NCBI GenBank assembly: GCA_965197415.1
Contig: OZ240207.1
Coordinates: forward strand, 1,736,001 to 1,800,000
From: DAOUJI01 sp965197415
GTDB lineage: Bacteria; Chloroflexota; Dehalococcoidia; Lucifugimonadales; JAGWBF01
Length of the DNA stretch: 64,000 bases
Reading direction: 5' to 3'
In this document: piece after piece, positions 38,088-47,498 of the stretch
Position numbering within the stretch: position 1 is the first letter of the stretch
How the letters are laid out: every line of letters starts with the position of its first letter
Translations under genes and position numbers: made by a program
The notes under the pieces: generated by a model
Database searches by the model: none
What the model was told of the DNA's origin: nothing
The model's input: only the letters and a program-made list of their open reading frames with translations

Positions 38088-38565
38088 TTCAAACAGCCTG
38101 AGGCGACTGAGACGGACAGTCGGTCCATACCCGTGACATCGGACGGATGTAGGGCGGCTAAGTACGGACCGTCCATTGTTGAGGAGGAACTTCTCAAGTG
38201 CAAAGGGTTCCAGGCAGCGACCGGGGGCTGGACGGCCTTCTCTTAGAGCATACTGCCGGAGGCATTCCTGACTGCCGAACCTATCCCGATGCTTGTCGGG
38301 CCAACCTAGCGGACAGTACAAAGACCGGGGCAGGTCAACTTATCGGTGGGTGAAACGCCCTGATGTGCCCGCCGGGCTAACACATGGCCCGGAAATCAGG
38401 CATAATGTATACGACCTTAACCCCACGTGGTTAATCGAATGAGGCGGCCAATACGTTCACGATTTCCACACTCCCAACCCTCCGGCCGGCTCAGACTAGG
38501 CTGGCGAACGAAACATGACAGTTTGATATTCCCGGTTTCAATTCAACAGTTGAGGAGGTACTCAG
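38088..38565. other. Intergenic region with a palindrome upstream of the cyclase gene
   Basis: No gene is supported in this 478-bp gap. It contains the inverted repeat TTAACC-CCACGT-GGTTAA at 38417-38434 and a CATAAT box near 38401. A CCCGATGCTTGTCGGG-like hairpin lies near 38285-38300. Confidence 0.5.
38417..38434. promoter_or_regulatory. 18-bp inverted repeat, candidate operator
   Basis: TTAACC-CCACGT-GGTTAA is a perfect 6-bp-arm palindrome with a CACGTG core, 132 bases upstream of the cyclase-family gene. Position and symmetry suit a dimeric regulator. Confidence 0.35.
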
Positions 38566-39492
38566 ATGGAGAGGCGACTGCCGACGTTCGAAGAGGTGCA
38601 ATCCTATTTCAACGAGCGGAACAACTGGGGACGATGGGGCGACGACGATGACGTGGGGGCGGTGAACCTCATCACTCCTGAAGTGCGGATAGAGGCTGCA
38701 AAGCTGGTGGTCAGCGGCAGGACGGTCTCCCTCAGCAGGCCCTTCCCCAAAGAACCGGCCCCGTGGAACCCGACCCCGGCAGAGCACTGGATGTACTCTC
38801 ACGACGTCGCCCCGGACAGCGGCTATGCAGCAGACTACCTGGGCATCGCCTTTCATGGCTCGGCGGCGACCCACCTTGACGCCATCTCCCACATCTGGAA
38901 CTACGGCCGTATGTACAACGGGAGGGACCCAGCCGAGGAGATCACCTTCCACGGCGCCAAATTCGGCGGAGTGGATAAGTGGGCTGATGCAATAGTCACT
39001 CGCGGGGTGCTGCTCGACGTGCCTAAATTCCGCAATGAGCCATACGTGACAGAAGATCGACCCGTTCACGGGTGGGAGCTTGAGGACATAGCCAAGGCCC
39101 AGGGTGTGTCGGTGAGGCCCGGGGACGCACTGGTGGTGTACAGCGGCAGGGACGCCTGCATCAGGGCCCGCCCTGACGACCATCCCTGGCTGGGGCGCGC
39201 CGGGTCAGCGAGGCCCGGTCTCCACGTTTCCTGCATGCCGTTCATCCGTGACCACGATGTGTGCATCCTCGTTTGGGACATGATGGACTGCAACCCAAAG
39301 GGGTACGACATCCCCTGGGCGATACACGCTGCCATATCCTCATACGGAGTGGGCCTGGTGGACAACGCCCTTCTGGAACCTCTGGCTATAGCCTGCGCCG
39401 AAGAAGGACGCTACGAATTCATGCTGACTATCGCCCCACTGAAGGTCATCGGCGGCACCGGGTCGCCGGTGAACCCCATCGCCGTTCTGTAG
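38566..39492 (+). CDS. Cyclase-family metal-dependent hydrolase (kynurenine formamidase-like)
   Basis: This encodes 308 aa, with a strong GAGGAGGT site before the ATG. It carries the family signature HGSAATHLDAISHIW: His 97, His 103, Asp 105 and His 109 correspond to the HxGTHxDxPxH metal site. The N-terminal DDVGAVNLITPE and C-terminal region are typical of the longer members of this family (about 300 aa) that hydrolyse amides or cyclic esters. The short kynurenine formamidases are about 210 aa, so the true substrate is open. It precedes the DUF1800-NHL pair on the same strand, but 257 bp and a promoter separate them. Confidence 0.88.
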   Translation: MERRLPTFEEVQSYFNERNNWGRWGDDDDVGAVNLITPEVRIEAAKLVVSGRTVSLSRPFPKEPAPWNPTPAEHWMYSHDVAPDSGYAADYLGIAFHGSAATHLDAISHIWNYGRMYNGRDPAEEITFHGAKFGGVDKWADAIVTRGVLLDVPKFRNEPYVTEDRPVHGWELEDIAKAQGVSVRPGDALVVYSGRDACIRARPDDHPWLGRAGSARPGLHVSCMPFIRDHDVCILVWDMMDCNPKGYDIPWAIHAAISSYGVGLVDNALLEPLAIACAEEGRYEFMLTIAPLKVIGGTGSPVNPIAVL

Positions 39493-39528
39493 CGCCGCCG
39501 GGAGCCTGGCACAACCCTCTTCCCCACT

Positions 39529-39553
39529 GAGGGGGAAGATTGAGATGGGGGTG
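39529..39553. repeat. Inverted copy of the dispersed repeat at 17256-17280
   Basis: This 25-bp stretch, containing GGGGGAAGATTGAGATGGGG, is the exact reverse complement of 17256-17280. It forms part of a small hairpin with TTCCCC just upstream. Confidence 0.7.
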
Positions 39554-39622
39554 GCCCGGTCTGCGCACGGCATTGGAGGACTAGTGTATGTAGTATTTAT
39601 TGCAGCTACAAATACGAACATA

Positions 39623-39651
39623 TTGACAGATAGGCACATAGATTGTATCTT
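39623..39651 (+). promoter_or_regulatory. Promoter of the first DUF1800-NHL pair
   Basis: A perfect TTGACA (39623-39628), a 17-bp spacer and TATCTT (39646-39651) lie about 100 bases before the ATG at 39750, in a locally AT-rich stretch. Confidence 0.65.
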
Positions 39652-39749
39652 TTTCGCAAATAAACGGGGCGCCGTAGTTCCTTTCACTTCACCTTCATCC
39701 GGCAAGAGCTCCAGGCGTATCTGGGCCATTCACTAAGGGGGTGCACACG

Positions 39750-41156
39750 ATGTCAGACCAAGAAAGATCTCAAATGGCGCATTTGATGAGGAGGGCTGGG
39801 TTCGCAGCGACTCCCGACGAGTTGGACGTGCTGTTGGCCAAGGGTTACGACCGGGTGGTAGACGAATTGGTGGACCCTGAGGAGTACGGCATACCACCCA
39901 TGGACGCCAACCTGCTTCATCGCATATACCCGTCGCTGGAAAGCGGAACAATTCCTCCGGAAGCGGCGTCGATTCACATCTATCACCTCATCAACAACCC
40001 GCGTCCGTTGGAAGAGAAGATGGCTCTATTCTGGCACACCATCTTCGCCACCGGCGACGCCAAGATAGACAACGCCCAAGAGTTGGCCCGCCAGATGAGA
40101 ATGTTCAGGGCCTATGGCATGGGCAACTATCACACGCTGCTGATAGAGCTGGCCAAGGACCCGGCCATGATCTACTGGCTGGACAACAACTACAACCATA
40201 AAGACCAGCCCAACGAAAACTGGGGCCGGGAGCTGCTTGAACTCTTCTCCATGGGCCAGGGCAACTACACCGAAGAGGACGTGTTCGAGTGCGCCCGGGC
40301 CTTTACCGGCTGGACCATTGCGCCAAAGCCGACCCAGGGAGGGAGCTCCCGCTTCACCTGGGACTTCGAGTACCGGGAAGACGACCACGACGACGGCGAA
40401 AAGCATTTCCTGGGGCAGCGGGGCAAGTTCAACGGCGAAGACGTAATCGACATCATAGTCCGCCAGCCCGCGACGGCCAGGTTCATAGCGCGCCACCTGT
40501 ACAACTTCTTTGTGGCTGACGAAGTGCAGGTGCCGTCCTGGCTCCACACCCCTCCCCAGGACCCCGTGGCCGTCAACCTCATCGCCGACGCCTTCGTGTC
40601 CTCCGGCTACGAGATGAAACCCACCCTGCGCATGATTTTCACCTCTGACTTCTTCAAGGAGTCCCGGTTCAAGAGGGTAAAAAGTCCCGCGGAGACGGTG
40701 GCAGGGCTCTGCAAGCTGGTGGGCGACTTTAAGTATCCCCGGCTGGGGCTGGAGCTTCTCGGAGTTGAGTGCCAGTACATGGGCCAGTTCCTGGGGAACC
40801 CTCCCAGCGTGGAGGGGTGGAACCATGGGTACGAGTGGATAGACAGCGGCTCGCTGGTGAAGCGCATCAACTTCGCCGCCGACGCAGTATCCAACATTGC
40901 CTACCCCGGAGTCCAGGCGATGGTGGACAGGGTGAGGGGCATGGGAGAGCTGGGTCCGGACGAGTCCGTGGACGCATGTCTTGACATATTGGGTCCTGTG
41001 GAGGTTGAGTCCGACACACGTGAGGAGTTGATCACCAAAGCTCGGTTGAGCGGCGGGCTGAAGTGGGAAACGGCTGAACAAACGAGAGAGTCCGCCCAGA
41101 AGGTGCTGGACATCCTCGCCCTGGCGGTTGCTACGAGGGAGTACCAGTTCTGCTAG
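39750..41156 (+). CDS. DUF1800-family protein (copy A)
   Basis: This encodes 468 aa from the ATG at 39750, chosen for AAGGGGGTG six bases upstream; a GTG at 39741 lies in that site. The protein opens with HLMRRAGFAATPDELD and contains the family core motifs NPRPLEEKMALFWH, NENWGRELLELFSMG, YTEEDVFECARAFTGW and ARHLYNFFVADE. The biochemical role of DUF1800 proteins is unknown. Many are exported and paired with DUF1501, but here no signal peptide is seen and the partner is an NHL propeller 59 bases downstream. A paralogue with the same partner lies inverted at 45984-47387. The C-terminus ends REYQFC in both copies, suggesting a functionally constrained terminal Cys. Confidence 0.88.
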   Translation: MSDQERSQMAHLMRRAGFAATPDELDVLLAKGYDRVVDELVDPEEYGIPPMDANLLHRIYPSLESGTIPPEAASIHIYHLINNPRPLEEKMALFWHTIFATGDAKIDNAQELARQMRMFRAYGMGNYHTLLIELAKDPAMIYWLDNNYNHKDQPNENWGRELLELFSMGQGNYTEEDVFECARAFTGWTIAPKPTQGGSSRFTWDFEYREDDHDDGEKHFLGQRGKFNGEDVIDIIVRQPATARFIARHLYNFFVADEVQVPSWLHTPPQDPVAVNLIADAFVSSGYEMKPTLRMIFTSDFFKESRFKRVKSPAETVAGLCKLVGDFKYPRLGLELLGVECQYMGQFLGNPPSVEGWNHGYEWIDSGSLVKRINFAADAVSNIAYPGVQAMVDRVRGMGELGPDESVDACLDILGPVEVESDTREELITKARLSGGLKWETAEQTRESAQKVLDILALAVATREYQFC

Positions 41157-41215
41157 GCGACCGGAGTCGCCGGTGTGTTTTCGATGTCTGGCCCGATTCT
41201 TGTAAGGAGAGAAGC

Positions 41216-42361
41216 ATGAGAACTAAATACGTCAACGGTCGAGTGTTTAACTACGACTACTGCCTTGGTGGGATCGGCATCGGAGGCGAGAATTTCTTCT
41301 TTCCGGTGGACTTCGCAGTTGGCTCTGAAGGCAGTTTGTACGTGTTGAACAAAGGCTGCGAGTTTGTGACGTGTCACGGCATCAGCAAGGTGACCTTGGA
41401 CCACCGTTTGCTGTGGGAGGACCGGGGAAACCAGACAGACACAGGGTTCATGGATGGCCAGGCTCCGGTGCCCAGCTCGATAGCTGTGGACAGCCAGGAG
41501 AACGTGTACGTTTCTGACGAGATGACGAACCACATCTACATATTCGACAGTGACGGAAAGCGTGTCGGGGACTGGGGTTCAGGAGTTCTGGGCGGGCTGA
41601 CGACTCCTCAGAGGACTTCCAATGACTTCCAAACTGATCTTCCCGGACTGATGCCCATCGCAAACAACTTCAGCATACCTTTCGAGCAATACCTGAAGAA
41701 GATAGGGGCGTTGGACGCAACCGGCGACGGCGAGTTGAACGGCCCCAACGGCCTCACCTTTGACGAGGACGACAAGCTGTTCGTCTCCGACAGCAACAAC
41801 CACCGTATCCAGATTTTCACCAAAGACGGACAATTTATCAGTAAGTGGGGTCAGCATGGGACCGACGAGGGCGAGTTGAACCTGCCCTGGGGACTCACCC
41901 TCGACAAGGACCACAACGTCTACGTGGCTGACTGGGCCAACTCGCGGGTCCAGAAGTTTTCCGACGACGGGCGTCATCTGGCCACCTTCGGCGCGGCGGG
42001 CAGCGGAGACGGCGAACTGGACCACCCCTCCAGCGTGGCCGTGGACAGGGACGGCGACGTCTATGTCACCGACTGGGGCGGCCAGCGGTTAGTTGTCTAT
42101 GATGCCGAGGGAGAGTTCCTGACTTCCTTCCACGGGGACGCCGACCAGATCACCCCTTGGGCCCAAGAGAAGCTGATGCAGAATCCAGGCTTCCAAAAGG
42201 CCCGCAAGAGGGCCGACCTGAGCCGAGAGCAGAAGTTCCGGAGGCCGGTGGCGGTCAACGTAGACAACGAAGGGCGAATCATGGTGCTGGAAGCCATCTC
42301 CTGTCGCTTGCAGATTTACGTAAAAGAACAGAACTGGGCGGAGCCTCCGTACAACCTTTAA
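41216..42361 (+). CDS. NHL-repeat six-bladed beta-propeller protein (copy A)
   Basis: This encodes 381 aa, with AAGGAGAG five bases before the ATG. NHL-type repeats are clear: PSSIAVDSQENVYVSDE, PNGLTFDEDDKLFVSDS, LPWGLTLDKDHNVYVADW, PSSVAVDRDGDVYVTDW and PVAVNVDNEGRIMVLEA, with a further blade at the N-terminus. No signal peptide or catalytic motif is visible. The N-terminus RTKYVNGRVFNYDYCLG is shared with the inverted paralogue at 44747-45910. It is coupled to the DUF1800 gene, so the two products probably act together. NHL propellers typically serve as binding scaffolds or lactonase-like enzymes; neither is shown here. Confidence 0.88.
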   Translation: MRTKYVNGRVFNYDYCLGGIGIGGENFFFPVDFAVGSEGSLYVLNKGCEFVTCHGISKVTLDHRLLWEDRGNQTDTGFMDGQAPVPSSIAVDSQENVYVSDEMTNHIYIFDSDGKRVGDWGSGVLGGLTTPQRTSNDFQTDLPGLMPIANNFSIPFEQYLKKIGALDATGDGELNGPNGLTFDEDDKLFVSDSNNHRIQIFTKDGQFISKWGQHGTDEGELNLPWGLTLDKDHNVYVADWANSRVQKFSDDGRHLATFGAAGSGDGELDHPSSVAVDRDGDVYVTDWGGQRLVVYDAEGEFLTSFHGDADQITPWAQEKLMQNPGFQKARKRADLSREQKFRRPVAVNVDNEGRIMVLEAISCRLQIYVKEQNWAEPPYNL

Positions 42362-42707
42362 CCGGTTTCCAGAGGCGTCGGGCGCAATAAGCGCCTTACC
42401 CGAGCTATTGAGGACGAGGGACTCTTCTCTGCACCAGTCTTTCGGGCGTAGGCCGGAATCCAGGGGCTTTCCCCTGTTGCAAGGTTCCCTGGAATCTGTA
42501 CGCCAAAGCAGCGGCGATACGAGACCGTTGTCCCCCTTATCCCAACCTTCTCCCGCCAGGGGCCAAGGGCCAGGCGGTCTCCCTTCTTATGGAGGACTTC
42601 GGGACGAATTCGCTGGCCTGTCAACCGCTTTCGTCGCCGCAATTCCATATTGTTCATCATTATTCAGTCTAGGGGTCTGAAGGTCGATTCGTATTTACCC
42701 AAGCCTA
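42362..42707. other. Intergenic region with degenerate dispersed repeats
   Basis: No gene is supported. The stretch holds fragments similar to the repeats at 16.7-16.8 kb, including GGAATCCAGGGG-type sequence and a CCTTCTCCCGCCAGGGG element near 42547-42563. Confidence 0.45.
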
Positions 42708-42737
42708 TTGACATGGTAATCATCAGCGTGCTAGCGT
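42708..42737 (+). promoter_or_regulatory. Promoter of the second peptide-binding lipoprotein gene
   Basis: A perfect TTGACA (42708-42713), an 18-bp spacer and TAGCGT (42732-42737) lie about 60 bases before the GTG start at 42794. Confidence 0.5.
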
Positions 42738-42793
42738 ACCCCAATTCATAAGGTTTTAGGAATGGGATTCAACGAATAGTACGAGGTGAGCAG

Positions 42794-44620
42794 GTGACTA
42801 CTAAGAACGTACATTGGTTCCTGGTGATAGGACTGATCCTGGTCCTTGTGACCGCGGTTTCCTGTGGCGGAGAGGATGAGCCTGCCGCTACGGCCACCAC
42901 GCCTCCTCAAGTCGCTGACACACCTGTGCCTGCCACGGCTGTCCCGCCGACCGACGCGCCGGCCGCCGCCGAACCAACGCGCCCCCCGATCACTCCCACA
43001 CCGACAGCGATCCCTACAGCAACCAGCCCGCCCAAGATTGAAGGGATATTCGGAGGCACTATAAATCTGCAGGCCAACAACCAGCCGGCGTTGGACTTCC
43101 TGGCTTTGGGAGTTTTTGCAGCCTGGATTCAGGTGCCTCCCATGTACAGCCAGATCGTCGAATACAATCCGGAGTCCGAGCCGCTGGACGACCTGAGGGG
43201 AGACTTGGCCCGCGAGTGGGAAGTGGCCGACGACGGCATAACCTACACGTTCTACCTGAATGATAACGCCCGGTTCCACGACGGAGAGGCGGTTACGTCC
43301 GAGGACGTGGTGTACAGCCTGGCGTTGTTTATTGAGCCGGAGACGCTCAACGACCCCCGCATCATCGAGGAGATGGGCGACCGGCGGAGCAACACGGCCA
43401 GAAGCTTGAAGGTGTACTACGACTCCTCCAGGGCGGTGGACGGCAGTACAATCGAGATCAAAACGAAGAGGCCCTCAGCCGCCTTTATGCCGATTCTTGC
43501 CATCGAGACCACCGTTGTCGTGGTCCCTAAAAGCCAGGTGGAGGCCGGGGTGTTCGCCAGCTACAAGGACCCGAGTTCCATGATCGGCTCAGGGCCTTTC
43601 CGAATGGGCGAATTCGTAAAGGACGTTTCCACTCAGAACATCAAGAACACCGACTACTTCAAGGAGGGTCGGCCCTACGTAGATGAGCTGCGCCACTTTG
43701 TAATAACTGAAGAGGCGGCCATAGTCGCGGCCTACAAGACTGAGAACGTGATGATGAGCAGCTCCATGGTCAGCAACCTGAGCGTCAAGTCAACCAAGCA
43801 GCTTGTGGAGGAGAGCGACGGCGATATAACCGCCTATTTCGGAGGGCCTTTCTGGACGACGGGTACGCACATGAACGCCAGACGAGCGCCCTTCGACGAC
43901 CCGAGGGTAAGACGAGCGATACACCTGGCGGTGCACCGTCAGCCGATAATTGAGACGTTTGGCGGCATACACCTATTGGGCACTCCGGTCCCGCCGGGAT
44001 ACTCATGGAGCTTCACGGCGGAAGAGGCCCTGCAGTTCCCGGGCATAAGGGAGTTGGACGGTGAGAAGCACCCCGACGACATCGCCGAAGCCAAGAGACT
44101 CCTGGAGGCAGCCGGAGCGGGCGAGGGGTTCAAGGTTGAGATGACCTGCTATCCGGTCGCCGACGGTTGCGACCAGGCCGTTTTGCTCCAGGACCAATTC
44201 AGGAGATTCCTGGGATGGGACGTTGAGATAAGGCAGATAGAGCGGGCTGCTGCGGGCGCCATCTACGACGCAGGGGAGTATGACTTAGCGTCGGGCTTCA
44301 ACTCCTTCCAATTCCCTGACGCCGACGCTTCCGGCCTGGCCATTAGAAAAGGTTCCAGGATGGCCGAGCTTCAGACCGGCTACCACAACGAGGCTGCCGA
44401 GCCTCTTTGGGACCAAATCGCGGCGGAGCTGGACCCGGCCAGACGCAAGGAGCTGGTGGGGCAGGTGAACGAGATACTGATGCAGGACTCCACCTTCGTC
44501 AACTCCTACTTCACCATGGCCGGATGGATAGTCAACAACAGGATAAAGAACTTCAACGCCCCCGCTTCCGTATCGGCCCAGCGGAAGCACGAGCACCTGT
44601 GGTGCGACCCCGAATGCTAG
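42794..44620 (+). CDS. Peptide-type ABC substrate-binding lipoprotein (family 5)
   Basis: This encodes 608 aa from GTG with GAGGTGAG upstream. The lipoprotein signal ends AVSC (Cys 24; the -3 residue is Ala, a slightly weak lipobox). A Thr/Pro/Ala linker of about 50 residues follows. The SBP_bac_5 part carries LAREWEVADDGITYTFYLND, FHDGEAVTSEDVVYSL, MIGSGPFRMGEF and DPRVRRAIHLAVHR. It lies between the two inverted DUF1800-NHL pairs. The matching permease genes lie about 3 kb away on the opposite strand, so it probably forms an importer with them (inferred). Transcription ends at the bidirectional terminator 44644-44680. Confidence 0.9.
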   Translation: MTTKNVHWFLVIGLILVLVTAVSCGGEDEPAATATTPPQVADTPVPATAVPPTDAPAAAEPTRPPITPTPTAIPTATSPPKIEGIFGGTINLQANNQPALDFLALGVFAAWIQVPPMYSQIVEYNPESEPLDDLRGDLAREWEVADDGITYTFYLNDNARFHDGEAVTSEDVVYSLALFIEPETLNDPRIIEEMGDRRSNTARSLKVYYDSSRAVDGSTIEIKTKRPSAAFMPILAIETTVVVVPKSQVEAGVFASYKDPSSMIGSGPFRMGEFVKDVSTQNIKNTDYFKEGRPYVDELRHFVITEEAAIVAAYKTENVMMSSSMVSNLSVKSTKQLVEESDGDITAYFGGPFWTTGTHMNARRAPFDDPRVRRAIHLAVHRQPIIETFGGIHLLGTPVPPGYSWSFTAEEALQFPGIRELDGEKHPDDIAEAKRLLEAAGAGEGFKVEMTCYPVADGCDQAVLLQDQFRRFLGWDVEIRQIERAAAGAIYDAGEYDLASGFNSFQFPDADASGLAIRKGSRMAELQTGYHNEAAEPLWDQIAAELDPARRKELVGQVNEILMQDSTFVNSYFTMAGWIVNNRIKNFNAPASVSAQRKHEHLWCDPEC

Positions 44621-44643
44621 GTTAGCCCAACCGGCGCAAATAG

Positions 44644-44680
44644 AAAAGTCTGGCCCGGGTTTAACCCGGGCCAGACTTTT
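44644..44680. terminator. Bidirectional rho-independent terminator
   Basis: A perfect 37-base palindrome has 18-bp arms around a single central T, with A-run and T-run ends (AAAAGTCTGG and its complement). It lies between convergent genes ending at 44620 (+) and 44747 (-) and serves both strands. Confidence 0.95.
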
Positions 44681-44746
44681 TCCCCGACTTCTTCTTACTC
44701 AAGCTCCGAGCGTTGCTATCGCCCGAAGGAGCCTACCCGAAGGAAC

Positions 44747-45910
44747 CTATAGGTTCTCGGGCGGGTCCGTCCAGTCCCGTTCTTTCATGTAAACCTGAAT
44801 GCGAGCGCTGGTCGCTTCAAGGACGATAATGCGTCCCTCATCGTCTACGTTCACGGTCACCGGCCACTTGAAGTATCTCTCCACGGACAAGTCGGCCCGC
44901 TTTCGGGCTTTGGCTGCATCGGCGTTTATGGCGTACCTCTCAAGGACCCACGGGGAGAGCTCCTCTGAGTCGCCTTCAAAGGACGCCAGGTAGTCGCCGT
45001 TGGGTTCGTAGACAACCAGCCTGTGGGCGTCGTAGTCAGTGACGTATACGTCGCCTTCGCTGTCGACCGCCACGCTGGACGGCCTGTAGAGCCGGCCCTT
45101 CCCGGAGTCGGGTCCTCCGAATGAACCCAGATAATGGCCGTCATCGGAGAACTTCTGGACCCTGGAGTTGCCCCAGTCGGCGACATAGACGTTGTGGTCC
45201 TTATCGAGAGCGAGTCCCCAGGGCAGGTTCAGGTCGCCTTCGTCGCTGCCGTACTGACCCCACTTGTTGATGAACTGGCCGTCCTTGGTGAATATCTGCA
45301 CGCGATGATTATGGCTGTCGCAGATGAACAGCTTGTCGTCTTCGTCGAAGGTGAGGCCGTTGGGGCCGTTCAACTGGCCGTCGCCAGATGTGTCCATAGC
45401 CCCCACCTTCTTCAGGTAGAGTTCGAAGGGCATGGTGAAGTTGTTGGCTAGGGGCATTAAAGCGCTGGAAGGGCGGTCGTCCTCGACCTCTAGGCCGCTG
45501 AGCACAACGTCGTTGGAGCCTCGGTCCGGCGTGTGGAGGCCGTAGACTTCTCTGCCGGAACCCCAACTGCCCAGCCGGTTCCCGTCCTTGTCGAAAATGA
45601 ATATGTGGTTGGTCATCTCCTCGGAGACGTATACGTTCTCCTGGCTGTCCACAGCGATGGAGCTGGGCTGCGGGGCCTGCCCGTCCATGAATTTCCTCCC
45701 ACGGTCTTCCCAGAAGAACTCGTGGTCCAGGTTGCACTTGGTTATTCCCTGGGAAGGGAACCACTCCATGCCCTTGCTGAGCACGTACATGTTTCCCTGG
45801 GGCCCCAAGGCGAAGTCCACCGGATAGAAGAAATTCTTGCCCCCAACTCCAGAGCAGCCGTGGGTGAAGTCGTAGTTGTATACCCGCCCATTCACGTATT
45901 TCGTTCTCAT
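44747..45910 (-). CDS. NHL-repeat beta-propeller protein (copy B)
   Basis: This encodes 387 aa, with GGAAGGAGAG before the ATG. It is a close paralogue of the protein at 41216-42361: same N-terminus (RTKYVNGRVYNYDF), same blade motifs (PNGLTFDEDDKLF, LPWGLALDKDHNVYVADW) and the same ending (DWTDPPENL against NWAEPPYNL). It has about six NHL blades and no signal peptide. An extra segment (REVYGLHTPDRGSNDVVLSG) is more extended than in copy A. It follows the DUF1800 copy B by 73 bases on the minus strand, likely in one operon. Confidence 0.88.
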   Translation of the reverse strand: MRTKYVNGRVYNYDFTHGCSGVGGKNFFYPVDFALGPQGNMYVLSKGMEWFPSQGITKCNLDHEFFWEDRGRKFMDGQAPQPSSIAVDSQENVYVSEEMTNHIFIFDKDGNRLGSWGSGREVYGLHTPDRGSNDVVLSGLEVEDDRPSSALMPLANNFTMPFELYLKKVGAMDTSGDGQLNGPNGLTFDEDDKLFICDSHNHRVQIFTKDGQFINKWGQYGSDEGDLNLPWGLALDKDHNVYVADWGNSRVQKFSDDGHYLGSFGGPDSGKGRLYRPSSVAVDSEGDVYVTDYDAHRLVVYEPNGDYLASFEGDSEELSPWVLERYAINADAAKARKRADLSVERYFKWPVTVNVDDEGRIIVLEATSARIQVYMKERDWTDPPENL

Positions 45911-45983
45911 GCCTCTCTCCTTCCCTGCGTCGGAAACACTGGATATTTTGCTATTGACTATCTCAGAGGACCAACACTGGCGC

Positions 45984-47387
45984 CTAGCAGAACTGGTACT
46001 CCCGCGTGGCTACGATCAACGCTAGAATGTCGGCCACCTTCTGGGTGGACTCGCTCACCTGATCGTCCGTCTCCCATTGCAGTCCACCGTTCATGCGAGC
46101 ATTGGTCATCAACTCCTCGCGGGTGTCGTCCTCCACCCAGACCGGACCCAGCATGTCCAGACATGCGTCCACTGCCTCGTCCGGCCCCATCTCGCCCATG
46201 CCTCTCATCCGGTCCACCATAGCCTGGACTCCGGGGTAGGCGATGTTGGACACGGCGTCAGCGGCCAGGTTGATGCGCTTCACCAGCGAGCCGCTGTCTA
46301 TCCACTCGTGCCCGTGGTTCCATCCCTCCACGCTGGGCGGGTCGCTCAAATATTGGCCCATGTACCAACATTCCAGCCCCAGAAGCTCCAAGCCGAGCCT
46401 GGGGTACTTGAAGTCTCCCACCAGCTTGCACAGTCCCGCGATCGTTTCAGCGGGACTCTTCACCCTCTTGAACCGGGACTCCTTGAAGAAGTCGGACTTG
46501 AATATCATCCGCAGGGTATCTTTCATCTCGTAACTAGAGGACACGAAAGCGTCGGCAATCAGGTTGATGGCCACCGAGTCCCTGGGAGGAGTGTGCAGCC
46601 ACGCCGGCACTTGGACCTCGTCGGCCACGAAGAAGTTGTACAGGTGGCGGGCTATGAACCGGGAGGTGGCGGGTTGGCGCACTACGATGTCTATCACGTC
46701 CTCACCGTTGAACTTGCCCCGCTGTCCCAGGAAGTGTTTTTCTCCATCGTCGTGGTCTTCTTCCCTGTATTCGAAGTCCCATGCGAATTGGCCCAACCCG
46801 GTGGACGGCGGCTTTGGCGCTATGGTCCACCCGGTAAAGGCCCGGGCGCACTCGAACACGTCCTCTTCAGTGTAGTTGCCCTGGCCCATGGAGAAGAGTT
46901 CCAAGAGCTCCCGGCCCCAGTTTTCGTTGGGCTGGTCTCTATGGTTTTCGTTGTTGTCCAGCCAGTAGATCATGGCCGGGTCCTTGGCCAGCTCTACCAG
47001 CAACTCATGGTAGTTGCCCATGCCGCGGTTGCGCAACATGTCCATCTGGCGCGTCAGCTCCAGGGCACAGTCCACCTTGGTGACGCCGGTGGCGAAGACG
47101 GAGTGCCAGAAGAGGCTCATCTTCTCTTCCAGGGGACGCGGGTTGCTTACCAAATACCAAATGTGATGGTTGGTGGCTTCCTTTGAGAACCCTCCGACCA
47201 CCGACGGAAACACACGGGCCAGCAAACTGACATCCATGCGCGGTATGCCGTACGCTCCCGGGTCCAGCAACTCGTCGATGACCCGGTCGTAACCCTTGGC
47301 CAGCGCCACGTCCAACTCGTCGGGAGTCGCTCCGAACCCCGCCCGTCTCATCAAGTGGGCCATTTCAGCTCGTTCTTCGTCTGACAT
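45984..47387 (-). CDS. DUF1800-family protein (copy B)
   Basis: This encodes 467 aa from the ATG at 47387, supported by AGGAGG seven bases upstream. An in-frame start at 47480 would add 31 residues with no matching part in copy A. It is highly similar to the protein at 39750-41156 across its whole length, with identical blocks such as NENWGRELLELFSMGQGNYT. It lacks a signal peptide. It lies 111 bases downstream of the DppC-like permease gene and could be read through from the transporter operon. The function of DUF1800 is unknown. Confidence 0.88.
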   Translation of the reverse strand: MSDEERAEMAHLMRRAGFGATPDELDVALAKGYDRVIDELLDPGAYGIPRMDVSLLARVFPSVVGGFSKEATNHHIWYLVSNPRPLEEKMSLFWHSVFATGVTKVDCALELTRQMDMLRNRGMGNYHELLVELAKDPAMIYWLDNNENHRDQPNENWGRELLELFSMGQGNYTEEDVFECARAFTGWTIAPKPPSTGLGQFAWDFEYREEDHDDGEKHFLGQRGKFNGEDVIDIVVRQPATSRFIARHLYNFFVADEVQVPAWLHTPPRDSVAINLIADAFVSSSYEMKDTLRMIFKSDFFKESRFKRVKSPAETIAGLCKLVGDFKYPRLGLELLGLECWYMGQYLSDPPSVEGWNHGHEWIDSGSLVKRINLAADAVSNIAYPGVQAMVDRMRGMGEMGPDEAVDACLDMLGPVWVEDDTREELMTNARMNGGLQWETDDQVSESTQKVADILALIVATREYQFC

Positions 47388-47498
47388 CCTGCCGCCTCCT
47401 TGACCGAATTGCATCGGCGCCGCCCCTGAATGGGTTAATAAATTTGTGATTTCAGGAGATATGCGCCTATATTCTAACAAATTTCCCCGAAATGTTCC

